From Paenibacillus timonensis (GTDB taxonomy: Bacteria > Bacillota > Bacilli > Paenibacillales > Paenibacillaceae): a stretch of 53,221 nucleotides of DNA. The stretch is from contig NZ_JAKSXN010000039.1 in NCBI RefSeq assembly GCF_022427145.1, positions 1-53,221 on the forward strand, in the 5' to 3' direction. Below are positions 9,465 through 18,357 of the stretch, piece by piece (position 1 is the first letter of the stretch; every line of letters begins with the position of its first letter). The notes beneath the pieces were generated by a model. That model ran no database searches. It worked only from the letters and a program-made list of their open reading frames with translations, and had not been told where the DNA came from. A program made the position numbers and the translations under genes.

Positions 9465-10376
9465 TTGAACGCGGTTAATCCAAACCACATGATTCCACCC
9501 ACAGCCACTCAAGTTCGCCAACATAAACAGCGTACCTTGAAAAGCAACCTGCTCAGGTCCTTGTTTATCGTGATCGGGGCGATTATCGTCTCCGTTGCGC
9601 TGGAACTATTTCTGGTGCCTAACAAAATTACGGACGGTGGCATAACCGGTATTTCCGTAATGACTTCCTACTTGTCGGGATTCCCGCTCGGGGTGTTCCT
9701 CTTCCTGTTCAACCTCCCCTTTCTCATTGTCGGCTACAAACAAATCGGCAAAACGTTTGCCGTATCCACCCTGTTGGGCATCACCGTGATGTCGGTTGGC
9801 ACGGCCTTGCTGCACCCGGTTGCCGCTTTTGTGAGCGATACCTTGCTTGCCTTTGTCTTTGGCGGCATTTTGCTGGGGTTAGGTACCGGTTTAGTCATCC
9901 GCTTTGGCGGCTCGCTGGACGGCACCGAAATCGTCGCCATTCTCATTTCCCGGAAAACCCCGTTTTCAGTTGGCGAGATCATCATGTTCTTCAACTTCTT
10001 CATCCTGCTAAGCGCAGGCTTCGTATTTGGCTGGGAGCGCGCATTGTTCTCGATATTGGCCTATTATATTGCCTATAAGACGATCGATATCGTCGTGGAT
10101 GGCTTAAACGAATCGAAATCGGTTTGGATCATCAGCGACCAGATCGATGAAATCGGCGACGCCATCTTAAGCCGTTTGGGGCGCGGCGTTACGTATTTGT
10201 CGGGAGAAGGCGGTTTTTCCGGCGACCCGAAAAAAGTGATCTTCTGCGTCATCACCCGCTTGGAAGAAGCCAAGCTGAAGGAAATCGTGAATCATTACGA
10301 TGAAAATGCATTTTTGGCGGTCGGAAATATTCATGACGTCAAGGGCGGACGTTTCAAGAAAAAGGCAATCCATTAG
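9465..10376 (+). CDS. YitT-family membrane protein (DUF161/DUF2179)
   Basis: A 303-residue membrane protein of the YitT family, common in multiple copies in Bacillota; function unproven. Five to six hydrophobic segments occupy about 28-215 (LLRSLFIVIGAIIVSVALEL, FPLGVFLFLFNLPFLIVGY, LLAFVFGGILLGLGTGLVI and others). The family signature NKITDGGITGIS and the RFGGSLDGTEIVAI loop are present. A soluble C-terminal domain of about 80 residues (DUF2179; VTYLSGEGGFSGDPKKVIFCVI) ends the protein. The start is read as TTG 9465, with GAAAGGA about 12 bases upstream; ATG 9489 is an alternative. Confidence 0.92.
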   Translation: MNAVNPNHMIPPTATQVRQHKQRTLKSNLLRSLFIVIGAIIVSVALELFLVPNKITDGGITGISVMTSYLSGFPLGVFLFLFNLPFLIVGYKQIGKTFAVSTLLGITVMSVGTALLHPVAAFVSDTLLAFVFGGILLGLGTGLVIRFGGSLDGTEIVAILISRKTPFSVGEIIMFFNFFILLSAGFVFGWERALFSILAYYIAYKTIDIVVDGLNESKSVWIISDQIDEIGDAILSRLGRGVTYLSGEGGFSGDPKKVIFCVITRLEEAKLKEIVNHYDENAFLAVGNIHDVKGGRFKKKAIH

Positions 10377-10481
10377 TTTGCCGAAACATATTCCGAAATC
10401 CTTGCGAATGGTTTATGATATGTTATGTTTAGAAAATTCTGTTTTTTATTGATGATGAATGGGTAGGAGAGAGGAGACTGT

Positions 10482-11558
10482 ATGTCTAAGAAGGTGTTGA
10501 CGTCCTGCTTGCTGGTAATGCTGTCCGTTGTACTGGTATTGTCCGGCTGCAGCAGCAAGAAAGAACCGAAGGAAGCCTTAAGCAGCGCGGCTGTGAAGGC
10601 GCTTGAGATGAACTCGTACGTGCTGGAGAATCAAATCAAAATCTTGGATTTCTCCGTGGAAGGGGCAGCGGAAGCGGAGTCGCCGGAAGTGGGCGCTGTG
10701 TTATCCATGCTCAAGAACGCCGAGATCAACATCAAGCAAATTTTCCAGAAGGACCCGATGCAAACCGAAGCAACGCTGGAAGTCAAACTGACGGGGGATA
10801 TGACGACGACGATTGCGGTTCCGCTCGTCATCACGCCGGAGAAGCTGTACGTAAAAGTACCAAGCATCCCGTTCCTGCCGATGCCGGAGTCGGTGACCGG
10901 GAAATTCCTGGTTCTCGACATGAAGGAACTGGCGGAGCAAAGCGGCGAGGAGTTTAATCCGGATCTGTTCAATCCGGAGAAGAGCCAGAAGCTGGGTACG
11001 GAATTGATGGGAGCCTTGTTCGCCGAATATGAATCGGGCGCTTATTTCACCAACATCGATCCTAAGGAGGCTTCGCTGCCGGAAGGTTTCAAAGCGAAGC
11101 AAGTGGTTCAGTTCGCCATAACGAATGAGAACGTTAAGGAAGCGGTGACGATCCTGGTGAATCAGGCGCTGCCGAAGATGCTGGATATCTTGGCTAAAGA
11201 GGAATACCGTTCGATGCTGCAGTTGACGCCGGAGGAAATCGACCAGGCGAAGAAGGAACTGCAAGAAGGCAACCAGGATGAACTGGGTAAGGCGTTGGAC
11301 GAGATGAAAAATAACCTGCAAATCAACAAGTTCACGGTTGATACCGCAATCGACGAGAACAATTACCCGGCGTATTATAACGTTCAGGCGGATGTCGCCG
11401 TGAACGATCCGGAAACGCAGGAGAACATTAAGGTGGCCGTGCAAATGACCAGCCGCTTTACGCAAATCAACGAGAAGCCGGCCTTTGAAATCGGCATCCC
11501 CACGGATACGCTGACTTTGGAGCAGCTGCAGGAGGAAATGGGCCAGTACGGCTATTAA
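10482..11558 (+). CDS. Predicted lipoprotein of unknown function
   Basis: A 358-residue secreted protein. The N-terminus MSKKVLTSCLLVMLSVVLVL followed by SGC is a lipobox signal peptide, so the mature protein is probably anchored at Cys23 on the outer face of the membrane. The rest is acidic, soluble and repeat-free, mixing beta-rich segments (TEATLEVKLTGDMTTTIAVPLVI) with a helical C-terminal part (TPEEIDQAKKELQEGNQDELGKALDEM). The layout resembles LppX/LolA-like lipoproteins, but I cannot assign a family. ATG 10482 has GGAGAGGAGAC upstream. A bidirectional terminator separates it from tadA. Confidence 0.8.
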   Translation: MSKKVLTSCLLVMLSVVLVLSGCSSKKEPKEALSSAAVKALEMNSYVLENQIKILDFSVEGAAEAESPEVGAVLSMLKNAEINIKQIFQKDPMQTEATLEVKLTGDMTTTIAVPLVITPEKLYVKVPSIPFLPMPESVTGKFLVLDMKELAEQSGEEFNPDLFNPEKSQKLGTELMGALFAEYESGAYFTNIDPKEASLPEGFKAKQVVQFAITNENVKEAVTILVNQALPKMLDILAKEEYRSMLQLTPEEIDQAKKELQEGNQDELGKALDEMKNNLQINKFTVDTAIDENNYPAYYNVQADVAVNDPETQENIKVAVQMTSRFTQINEKPAFEIGIPTDTLTLEQLQEEMGQYGY

Positions 11559-11593
11559 GCACTAGTCAATCGTTGAGTATGAATGAATGAAAG

Positions 11594-11637
11594 CAACCTC
11601 CAGTTCCATGATCTCATGGGGCTGGAGGTTGTTTTGC
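11594..11637. terminator. Bidirectional terminator between the lipoprotein gene and tadA
   Basis: CAACCTCCAG (11594-11603) with CTGGAGGTTG (11622-11631) and an inner CCATG/CATGG, followed by TTTTG on the plus strand. It can serve both convergent genes. Confidence 0.85.
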
Positions 11638-11647
11638 GTCCGGGAGT

Positions 11648-12145
11648 TTATTTTTTGCGAAGCCGGCGGAAAAACTCAGTTAACAGCGAAGCGCATTCTT
11701 CCTGCAAAATCCCGGCGGTGATGTCGGTGCGGTGGTTAAACCGTGGCTCCTGCAGCAAATTCATCAAGGTTCCGGCACAACCCGCCTTCGGATCCGGAGC
11801 CCCGTAAATCACCTGAGGGACGCGGCATTGCACGATCGCCCCGGCGCACATCGGGCAAGGCTCCAGCGTGACGTAGAGACGGCAATGGAGCAGCCGCCAG
11901 GCGCCAAGCCGCTCGCTGGCCTCTCGAATCGCAATCATTTCCGCATGGGCGGTGCCGTCGAGGGAGCTTTCCCGGAGATTGTAGCCCCGGCCGACGATCT
12001 CATCGCCCCGGACAATGACCGCGCCAATCGGGACTTCGCCGATCGCCTCCGCTTTACGGGCCTCGCGAATGGCCTCAGCCATCCAATATTCATGGGGATA
12101 AGTTGAGGATGGCGGTTCGGGAATCATAGGGAATGAGGATGGCAT
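11648..12145 (-). CDS. tadA: tRNA-specific adenosine deaminase
   Basis: This 165-residue enzyme deaminates A34 of tRNA-Arg(ACG) to inosine. The zinc and proton-shuttle motif HAE is at 67-69 (GTAHAEMIAI), and the two further zinc cysteines are Cys97 and Cys100 in EPCPMCAGAI. The N-terminus has about 18 extra residues compared with short family members. AAGGAGATG precedes the ATG at 12145. In Bacillus tadA lies beside scr-dnaX; here about 37 kb of other genes separate them. Its promoter probably lies in the DnaA-box cluster: a reverse-strand TATAAT at 12258-12263 overlaps one box. Confidence 0.96.
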   Translation of the reverse strand: MPSSFPMIPEPPSSTYPHEYWMAEAIREARKAEAIGEVPIGAVIVRGDEIVGRGYNLRESSLDGTAHAEMIAIREASERLGAWRLLHCRLYVTLEPCPMCAGAIVQCRVPQVIYGAPDPKAGCAGTLMNLLQEPRFNHRTDITAGILQEECASLLTEFFRRLRKK

Positions 12146-12217
12146 ATGAGCAAATCATCTCCTTATCAGCGTATCCATAAGCCTTGTCCAACGAACAAGC
12201 ATTCGTTGTTAACATGT

Positions 12218-12311
12218 TGTGGGTAACATTGTGCATAACCTTAGAATTATCCCCACTATTATACACATATTCACCTAACCAGCTGTGAGTATGTCAATAT
12301 TCTGTGGATAA
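12218..12311. promoter_or_regulatory. Cluster of five DnaA-box-like 9-mers
   Basis: Within 94 bp: TTACCCACA (reverse, 12218-12226), TTATGCACA (reverse, 12230-12238), TTATCCCCA (forward, 12247-12255), TTATACACA (forward, 12259-12267) and TTATCCACA (reverse, 12303-12311). Three fit TTATNCACA exactly and two differ by one base. The rest of the 350-base tadA-kinase gap holds the kinase promoter and a small dyad (CTACA-TAT-TGTAG, 12368-12380). Binding by DnaA is inferred from sequence alone. Confidence 0.7.
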
Positions 12312-12407
12312 CATTTTAAGGTATGGCCTTTAGGTTTGAGTCTGGAGAACCAGTCCTGTAGGCATTTCTACATATTGTAGGGAAAGGATCTGGGAATTTC
12401 AACGTCT

Positions 12408-12435
12408 TTGCAAAACATGTCGTAAAAGGTATGAT
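12408..12435 (+). promoter_or_regulatory. Putative promoter of the PAS histidine kinase gene
   Basis: TTGCAA (12408-12413), a 16-base spacer and TATGAT (12430-12435). The spacer contains TGTCGTAAA (12418-12426), one base away from the Spo0A box core TGTCGAA, where binding would be expected to interfere with RNA polymerase. The Spo0A link is speculative. Confidence 0.5.
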
Positions 12436-12497
12436 GGATGTAGAAATTTAGGGTTCCATATATATCCAAAAACAAGCTCCAGAGGTGGGATTAACGC

Positions 12498-14396
12498 TTG
12501 ACTATAAAGACAAAGCTTGCTTTGATTATATCTTGTTTTGCGCTGATTATCCTATCTCTGAATATCGTTTTAAGTTATTTCACGGTACGGGATAATTTGC
12601 GCAGGGACAGCGAAGCGAACATGATGTTGACGGCCAATCAAATTGCCATTGCTGTCGAACAAAGTCGTTCGGTATACAACTACGTCAAACTCACATTAGG
12701 CGGAAGAATGAGCAGCGACATGACGGATGCGATCCTCACCATGACCAGTCCGGAGCGGGTTTCGCAAAAATCGATGGGCACGAATCCTAGTCTGCTGGAG
12801 ATCACGGGAATCGACCCGAGCCGTATGGATGAGAAGCATTTGCTGTTCGGAACGTACCAATATAAAAACGATCACGTATTGAAGCGTTCCGTGGCGGAGG
12901 CGACTACCCACAACCGCAGCCTGCTGGTAGATACGCGGATCAACGGCGAACGCGTCCTGGAGAGCTATGTCCCGATTCGGAACGGCAGCGAGAAGCCCTA
13001 CGTCATTCGGGTGGTCTCCAGTTATGCCCCGATCTCCAAGGCGATCTCCAAACAGATGGCCAGCCAGCTTATCGTCTCCCTCTGCCTGCTGGGATTGATG
13101 ATGATGGCGAGCTATTGGATGGCCGGGAGGCTGATCCGTCCACTCCGCCATATTTTGGACCAGGTGAATGTATTGGCTTCGGGTAAGCTGGAGACCCGGC
13201 TGAAGATCGGCAGTTATGACGAGCTTGGCTTGCTGGCTCATAAAATCAACATCATGTCGGACAATCTAGGCCGATATACAGCCGAGCTGAAGCAGAAGAA
13301 CGAAGAGAACCGGTCAATGAAGGAGTATCTGGAATCGATTATCAGCCAGACCGCCGATGCCATCCATATCACGGATATCATGGGGCGGGTGTTGCAAGTG
13401 AATGCCGCCTTCGAGAGGTTATACGGTTGGAGCAGCGACGAAATCATCGGTACGTATCTGGAATTTCTCCCGGAATCCGAAATGGATGGAAGATCGATCT
13501 GGCGTCCGGAAACGGAAGTGATCGAAACCGCCGAATCGGTGTTGGCCGAGACAGTCCGGTTGCGCAAAGACGGCAGCCTAGTGGAGGTGAGCATTAGCGT
13601 ATCCCCTATTTTTGACCAAGGGGGGAAAATCACCGCGCTGATCAGCATTTCCCGGGACATGACGGAGCACAATAAAATGGAGGAGCTGCTTCGGCGCTCG
13701 GAGAAGCTGACAACGGTTGGTCAGCTCGCCGCCGGAGTGGCGCATGAAATCCGCAACCCGCTGACGACGCTTCGCGGGTTTCTGCAAATGCAGCAGCGAA
13801 CCCGGGTGGTTAACGTCATGCATACCGACGTCATGCTCGCGGAATTGGACCGGATTAATCTCATCGTCAGCGAGTTTCTGATCCTAGCCAAACCGCAGGC
13901 GGTTCAGTTCCAGACGAAGGATGTCCGGTTTACGATGGGAGACGTGGTGTCCTTGCTGGATAGCGAAGCCCATTTACATAATATCGAATTCGAGGTGCAT
14001 TTCTCCCCCGGCCCGATTCTGGTACACTGTGAAGAGAACCAATTGAAGCAAGTATTCATTAACTTGTTGAAAAACGCGATGGAGGCCATGCCCAAGGGCG
14101 GGAAGATCCTCTTGCAGGTGGAGGAGGACGACAAAGGGCAGGCCGTGCTGCGTGTCATCGACGAAGGCGAGGGCATTGCCAAGGATCGGCTCCGGAAGCT
14201 TGGAGAGCCGTTCTACACGAACAAGGAGAAGGGGACCGGACTTGGCCTGATGATCAGCCAACGAATCATTGAAGGACACCGTGGGACGCTGAAGATCGAC
14301 AGCGAGCTCGGGCGGGGAACGGCCGTAACCATTACCCTCCCGCGCGTGCAGGAGGATACAGATCATAACGAAGGGCAAGCGGATATCGCCAATTGA
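12498..14396 (+). CDS. Membrane PAS sensor histidine kinase, sporulation-kinase type
   Basis: A 632-residue two-component kinase. Transmembrane helices at about 7-28 and 190-210 enclose an extracytoplasmic sensor of about 160 residues. HAMP follows (about 211-265), then a PAS domain (about 275-390, [17 protein letters not shown]). The HisKA domain carries His416 in [18 protein letters not shown], the signature shared by phosphorelay kinases KinA-KinE. The ATPase domain has the N box at Asn526 ([12 protein letters not shown]), then DEGEGI and GTGLGLMIS. No response regulator is adjacent, so it is an orphan kinase; the H box suggests it phosphorylates Spo0F, encoded about 27 kb downstream. The start is TTG 12498, 8-9 bases after AGGTGGG. 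The upstream DnaA boxes and a Spo0A-like box are notable. Confidence 0.93.
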   Translation: MTIKTKLALIISCFALIILSLNIVLSYFTVRDNLRRDSEANMMLTANQIAIAVEQSRSVYNYVKLTLGGRMSSDMTDAILTMTSPERVSQKSMGTNPSLLEITGIDPSRMDEKHLLFGTYQYKNDHVLKRSVAEATTHNRSLLVDTRINGERVLESYVPIRNGSEKPYVIRVVSSYAPISKAISKQMASQLIVSLCLLGLMMMASYWMAGRLIRPLRHILDQVNVLASGKLETRLKIGSYDELGLLAHKINIMSDNLGRYTAELKQKNEENRSMKEYLESIISQTADAIHITDIMGRVLQVNAAFERLYGWSSDEIIGTYLEFLPESEMDGRSIWRPETEVIETAESVLAETVRLRKDGSLVEVSISVSPIFDQGGKITALISISRDMTEHNKMEELLRRSEKLTTVGQLAAGVAHEIRNPLTTLRGFLQMQQRTRVVNVMHTDVMLAELDRINLIVSEFLILAKPQAVQFQTKDVRFTMGDVVSLLDSEAHLHNIEFEVHFSPGPILVHCEENQLKQVFINLLKNAMEAMPKGGKILLQVEEDDKGQAVLRVIDEGEGIAKDRLRKLGEPFYTNKEKGTGLGLMISQRIIEGHRGTLKIDSELGRGTAVTITLPRVQEDTDHNEGQADIAN

Positions 14397-14437
14397 AGCG
14401 GACTGCTGGGCCAGGCGGAGGGACCGAAGGCAACATC

Positions 14438-15142
14438 ATGAGGATCAATAAATTTATCAGCGAGACGGGATTTTGTTCCCGGCGGGAAGCGGACAAGCTG
14501 GTCGAGACGGGTCAAGTGACCATTAACGGCGTCAAAGCGGTTCTGGGCAGCCAGGCGGAGCCGGGAGACGATGTCAGGGTAAACGGGAGACCGATCGAGA
14601 CCAAGCGCTCTAAGCACGTATACATCGCTTTAAACAAGCCGGTAGGCATCACCAGTACGACGGAGGCGCATGTGAAGGGCAATATTGTCGATTTCGTCGG
14701 GCATTCGGAGCGGATTTTTCCGATTGGGCGGTTGGATAAAGACTCGGAAGGGCTCATCTTGCTTACCAGCGACGGCGACATCGTCAACAAGATATTACGG
14801 GCCGAGGGTAAACATGAGAAGGAGTACATCGTGACGGTCGATCGTCCGATTACGCCAAGCTTTGTGAAGGCGATGAGCGAAGGGGTCAAGATCCTCGGCG
14901 AAATGACGCTTCCGTGCCAAGTAACGCGGATTTCGGATCGCGTGTTCCGTATTATTCTGACCGAAGGGAAGAACCGGCAAATCCGCCGGATGTGTAACGC
15001 CCTAGGCTATGAAGTGCGGAAGCTGCAACGCATCCGGATTATGAACATTCATCTGGGCCAACAGAAGATCGGTACCTGGCGCGATTTGACCGAGCAGGAA
15101 AAGCGGGAATTGGGCATGGCGCTGAACTATGAACTTTCCTAA
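14438..15142 (+). CDS. rRNA pseudouridine synthase, RluB/RluF/RsuA family
   Basis: A 234-residue enzyme isomerising a specific uridine in rRNA. An S4 RNA-binding domain occupies about 1-60 ([19 protein letters not shown]). The catalytic Asp lies in [18 protein letters not shown]. The C-terminal motif [18 protein letters not shown] is typical of the RluB/RluF branch; IRINKFIS and the sequence around it favour RluF-like. ATG 14438 is used, with CGAAGG 7 bases upstream. The gene starts 41 bases after the kinase stop and may be co-transcribed with it. Confidence 0.92.
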   Translation: MRINKFISETGFCSRREADKLVETGQVTINGVKAVLGSQAEPGDDVRVNGRPIETKRSKHVYIALNKPVGITSTTEAHVKGNIVDFVGHSERIFPIGRLDKDSEGLILLTSDGDIVNKILRAEGKHEKEYIVTVDRPITPSFVKAMSEGVKILGEMTLPCQVTRISDRVFRIILTEGKNRQIRRMCNALGYEVRKLQRIRIMNIHLGQQKIGTWRDLTEQEKRELGMALNYELS

Positions 15143-15154
15143 CGAACGACGACA

Positions 15155-15195
15155 AAAAGGACAGGCTCGCCTCGGTTGAGGAGCCTGTCCTTTTC
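15155..15195. terminator. Bidirectional terminator between rluF-like and motB
   Basis: AAAAGGACAGGCTC (15155-15168) pairs exactly with GAGCCTGTCCTTTT (15181-15194). Both strands end in a T tract. Confidence 0.92.
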
Positions 15196-15198
15196 GCA

Positions 15199-16011
15199 TT
15201 ATTCATGGGCAGCCGTTACGCCGAGCTGCTCGCTGCTGTCTGCATATTTGCGGATGATCGAAACCTCGACCCGGCGGTTCTGCGCCCGACCGACCGCTGT
15301 ATCATTGCCGGCAACGGGATGATATTCGCCGTAACCGATGGCACTAAATTTTTTCGGATCCAAATGCGGATTGATCAGCAAAATTTTCATGAAGTTCAAG
15401 GCTCGCACCGAGCTCAGGTCCCAGTTGGACGGGAATTCGCTGGTCGAAATCGGCACGTCGTCCGTATGCCCCGAAACGATGACCTCGTAGTCCGGAAATT
15501 TCTGCAGCATCGTTGAGATTGCTTTGGCCAACTGACGGGCTTCCGGCTTCACCACGGCTTCCCCGGATGCGAAGAGCGCCTTGTCGCTGATGGTAATCAT
15601 CAGTTGGGATTGGTTCAGCTTGGTTTCCAGGTCGTCGGTCAAACCGTTTTCTTTGATATACGTATCAAGCTGCTTCTTCAGAGCCTCCAGGTTCTGCTGC
15701 TCTTGGCGCTTCAGTTCGTTTTTCTTGGTCATTAAGCCGTCCGAGGAGGGCTTCGGCAGCTCGCTGTCGCTGTTCGAAGTCTTGGAGTTGCTGGTCATCG
15801 CGGTTTGGTCCAGGACACCAACTCCGCCGGTCAGCACGCTCTTGAACGCTTCGCTCATCTCTTGAAACTTCTGCGCATCCACGGTACTCATCCCGAAGAG
15901 CACGATAAAGAGGGCAAGCAGGAGCGTCATCAAGTCGGAATAAGGAAGCAGCCAGCTCTCGTCGTTATGTTCCTCGTGATCCTGATGCTTATTCTTTTTG
16001 CTCACCTTCAC
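15199..16011 (-). CDS. motB: Flagellar motor stator protein MotB
   Basis: A 270-residue stator subunit. A single transmembrane helix (about 24-45) carries the essential proton-binding Asp26 in PYSDLMTLLLALFIVLFG. A plug and linker (about 50-130) follow, then an OmpA-like peptidoglycan-binding domain with GHTDDVPISTSEFPSNWDLS and GRAQNRRVEV. It anchors the stator to the wall while MotA forms the outer ring of the ion channel. Tyr24 sits two residues before the Asp (PYSD), as in proton-driven MotB proteins; ion choice is inferred. It overlaps the 3' end of motA by 23 bases, indicating translational coupling. Confidence 0.96.
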   Translation of the reverse strand: MKVSKKNKHQDHEEHNDESWLLPYSDLMTLLLALFIVLFGMSTVDAQKFQEMSEAFKSVLTGGVGVLDQTAMTSNSKTSNSDSELPKPSSDGLMTKKNELKRQEQQNLEALKKQLDTYIKENGLTDDLETKLNQSQLMITISDKALFASGEAVVKPEARQLAKAISTMLQKFPDYEVIVSGHTDDVPISTSEFPSNWDLSSVRALNFMKILLINPHLDPKKFSAIGYGEYHPVAGNDTAVGRAQNRRVEVSIIRKYADSSEQLGVTAAHE

Positions 16012-16792
16012 CCGCCCCCTTTTCTAGAATTTCCGCACGTTCGGCAGGGGTTAAGAACACGGCGAGTTTCTGCTGGATCGCGATGGTGGATACGCCGGAT
16101 TGGATGGACAGCAAACCTTCAACCATCATCAACCGGATCTCCATCTCTTTCTTCGAGAGCCGTTTCAGTTTATTGGAAATCGGGTGCCATAGCACATAAC
16201 CGGTAAAAATACCAAAAACGGTAGCGATAAACGCACCGGAGATCGCATGCGACAATTTTTCGATATCGCTCATATCCGATAACGCGGCAATCAAGCCGAC
16301 TACCGCACCCAACACCCCGAGCGTCGGGGCGTACATCCCGGCTTGGGAGAACATCAGGGCTCCCGCCTTATGCCGTTCCTCGGTGGCAGCGATATCTTCA
16401 GTCAGTACGTCCTGCACGAATTCCTGGTCGTTCCCGTCGATGATCATCCGCATGCCGCCGCGCAAGAAGTCATCGTTGATCTCTTCGACCTTCGCTTCCA
16501 GAGCAAGCAGACCCTCACGGCGGGTAATCGTCGCCCATTCCATGAACAGGGTGATCAATTCCGCTTTGCTAATCATTTTCGGCTTGGTGACCGTTAATTT
16601 GAGCAATACCGGGAATTTCTTCATTTCCGCCATCGGGAAGGCCATGAAGAGGGTGGCCGCCGTCCCGACAAGAATAATGACAAAGGCCGCGGGGTTAGAG
16701 ACCAAACTTTCGATAGGCGCGCCTTTCAGAAACATCCCCAAAATAAGCGCGACAAATCCGAGAATTAAACCAAGAATTGTTGAAATTTCCAT
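15989..16792 (-). CDS. motA: Flagellar motor stator protein MotA
   Basis: A 267-residue membrane protein with four hydrophobic segments: about 4-22, 35-52, 148-168 (YAPTLGVLGAVVGLIAAL) and 180-200 (SGAFIATVFGIFTGYVLW). A cytoplasmic loop of about 90 residues (EMKKFPVLLKLTVTK through RREGLLALE) contacts FliG in known motors. The start is ATG at 16792, preceded by GAGGTG; the open frame extends further upstream without a site. The motA-motB pair reads away from the tadA-kinase region, and the terminator after motB ends the operon. The pair stands alone, with no other flagellar genes nearby. Confidence 0.96.
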   Translation of the reverse strand: MEISTILGLILGFVALILGMFLKGAPIESLVSNPAAFVIILVGTAATLFMAFPMAEMKKFPVLLKLTVTKPKMISKAELITLFMEWATITRREGLLALEAKVEEINDDFLRGGMRMIIDGNDQEFVQDVLTEDIAATEERHKAGALMFSQAGMYAPTLGVLGAVVGLIAALSDMSDIEKLSHAISGAFIATVFGIFTGYVLWHPISNKLKRLSKKEMEIRLMMVEGLLSIQSGVSTIAIQQKLAVFLTPAERAEILEKGAGEGEQKE

Positions 16793-16929
16793 TGTACACC
16801 TCGTCCTTGAGAGAAATTGAATCCTTTCCTGCCCTCCCCGCATCCTTGCGGAAAGAGCGTACCTGCACAGTTTGAAACGATTAACTATTTTATCGACAGA
16901 TTTCCCTTTTTTTTTAAGTGGTTTTTTCC

Positions 16930-16937
16930 GGTATAAT
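16930..16937 (+). promoter_or_regulatory. -10 element upstream of the 16982 gene
   Basis: A perfect TATAAT at 16932-16937, preceded by GG and a T-rich stretch. No clear -35 is visible. It lies 45 bases before the GTG start at 16982. Confidence 0.45.
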
Positions 16938-16981
16938 AAGAATACGGCCGAAATGAGAGGGCCAAAAGGGAGGATATCGCA

Positions 16982-17275
16982 GTGGGCGTAAAACACGGCA
17001 GGGATTATGAATTTATTTTGGCTGATTTGACGAAAGCGGTTGGCCGGATTCAAGATAGTTATCTTTTCTTCGAAATGGAGCCTTCGGAATGGGAAGTATT
17101 ATCTGACGCAGATCGGAACGAGGTGCTTGAAGCATTGGCGGAGGACTTGTTCTTTGGGCTGGGTACGGAGCCGATGATCGAGGTAGGCAGCGCGATCGTG
17201 ATTTATGATCCGGAAGGCCATCGCATTAATTTCCTGATCGGGGATGCAGAACTGACATCCGTCTCCTTGATTTAA
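16982..17275 (+). CDS. Hypothetical protein, 97 residues
   Basis: I do not recognise this family. The product is small, acidic and soluble, predicted mixed alpha/beta (DYEFILADLTKAVGRIQDS; ADRNEVLEALAEDLFFGLG; IYDPEGHRINFLIGDAELT). It has no signal peptide or metal motif. A GTG start at 16982 has AAAAGGGAGGA upstream and a consensus -10, so it is very probably a real expressed gene. It is divergent from motA-motB and has 170 bases without visible features before the carbinolamine dehydratase gene. Confidence 0.75.
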   Translation: MGVKHGRDYEFILADLTKAVGRIQDSYLFFEMEPSEWEVLSDADRNEVLEALAEDLFFGLGTEPMIEVGSAIVIYDPEGHRINFLIGDAELTSVSLI

Positions 17276-17445
17276 ACCTTACTTCCATCGGGACTGGGTC
17301 CGGCAGCGGCCGGTACGCATGAAGGCATGAATTGGAGAATACAATAAATGGGGACGGGGCTAGGACAAATCAACTTCAGATCCTGGTGCGTGATGAGGAT
17401 GCTTACATATACAGGAGTTCTTGAAGAGAACGGGGAGGAAGAAGA

Positions 17446-17745
17446 ATGCCGTTTACACCGCAAGAAGTAGAAGCGCATTTGGAAAAGCTGGAAGGCTGGG
17501 AGCTTGAGGAAGGACGATGGATTTTCCGCAAATACACGTTCTCCAACTTTATGAAGGGGATCGCGTTTGTCGATGAGGTCGCGGCGATTTCGGAAGCGTT
17601 TAACCATCATCCGTTTATTACCATTGACTATAAAACGGTAACGCTCCGCTTGACTTCGTGGGAGGATGGCGGCATAACGGCCGTCGACATCAAAGAGGCG
17701 CAGCAGTATAACGAAGCTTTCGAGAAGATGCGCTCGGGAGATTAA
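17446..17745 (+). CDS. Pterin-4a-carbinolamine dehydratase
   Basis: This 99-residue protein has the catalytic signature EAFNHHPFITIDYKTVTLRL, in which the paired histidines and proline mark the [EDKH]-x3-H-[HN]-P motif, followed by a conserved Trp-x-x-Gly-like turn. The enzyme dehydrates 4a-hydroxytetrahydropterin, normally to recycle the cofactor of aromatic amino acid hydroxylases, but no hydroxylase is nearby. Some family members act elsewhere, for example in pterin or molybdopterin metabolism, so the role here is open. ATG 17446 follows GGGGAGG. Confidence 0.93.
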   Translation: MPFTPQEVEAHLEKLEGWELEEGRWIFRKYTFSNFMKGIAFVDEVAAISEAFNHHPFITIDYKTVTLRLTSWEDGGITAVDIKEAQQYNEAFEKMRSGD

Positions 17746-17773
17746 CCGGTTAAGAATAAGGATGGATAAAAAA

Positions 17774-17813
17774 CGCCCGCCGGGAACGTAACATTCCCGG
17801 CGGGCGTGCTTTT
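17774..17813. terminator. Bidirectional terminator
   Basis: CGCCCGCCGGGAA (17774-17786) with TTCCCGGCGGGCG (17794-17806), a 13-bp GC-rich stem. It has a T-rich tail on the plus strand and an A run (T on the reverse) upstream. It serves the dehydratase and cytochrome genes, which converge. Confidence 0.9.
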
Positions 17814-17822
17814 CGTATGCCT

Positions 17823-18182
17823 TTATTTTTTCTCTGCAAGCCACATGGCGACGTTGGCGATTTCCTCTTCCTTCAAGCGATCCTTGAACGAAGGCATCAT
17901 GCCGCCTTTTCCTTTGGTGATAATCGAGTAGAGCTGATCAGCGGACAGTTGCGAGCCGATCTTCTGCAGATTCGGGCCGGCTCCCCCTTGCAGTTGATCG
18001 CCGTGACAGCTGATACAGTTCGCTTTAACGGTGGCTTCAGCTTGTTCCGCATTCATCGTAATTTCAGGCAATTGCGGCTTGGCCTCTTGCTCGGCCTGCT
18101 CCCGGCTAGGCAAGGTAAACATCAGTACAAGGGCCAAAGCGCCTGCGATAACGAACAAACCGCTCATGATCCACTTTTGCAT
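17823..18182 (-). CDS. Membrane-anchored c-type cytochrome
   Basis: A 119-residue monohaem cytochrome c. One N-terminal transmembrane helix (about 5-24) is not followed by a lipobox cysteine, so the protein stays anchored by this helix. The haem site is CISCH (Cys56, Cys59, His60). The axial methionine is Met95 or Met96 in GKGGMMPSF. The layout resembles the small cytochromes c550/c551 of Bacillus (CccA/CccB), which pass electrons from the bc complex to cytochrome oxidase. ATG 18182 follows AGGAGGGG. Confidence 0.92.
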   Translation of the reverse strand: MQKWIMSGLFVIAGALALVLMFTLPSREQAEQEAKPQLPEITMNAEQAEATVKANCISCHGDQLQGGAGPNLQKIGSQLSADQLYSIITKGKGGMMPSFKDRLKEEEIANVAMWLAEKK

Positions 18183-18327
18183 TCCAATCGCCCCTCCTAT
18201 GTATGCTACCTATTTATTATAACGGAACACGCCGTCCGATCATAGTCTTTGTGTCAAAAATAGGAACGAAAATGAGCCATACTCCTTAAAATATGTGCTC
18301 AAAATCATATCGCTATGCGGAACGGGA

Positions 18328-18357
18328 TGAAAAAAGGGCGTGCCCTTATCCGGGCAG
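18328..18357 (-). terminator. Probable terminator of the GNAT gene
   Basis: On the reverse strand a TGCCC/GGGCA hairpin, with an adjoining CGCCC, runs into six T. It overlaps the last codons of the acetyltransferase gene. Confidence 0.5.

Noticed and set aside
12218..12311. Chromosomal origin of replication itself
   Set aside because: dnaA and dnaN are not in the window and no AT-rich unwinding element was identified. A regulatory DnaA-box cluster is the safer reading.
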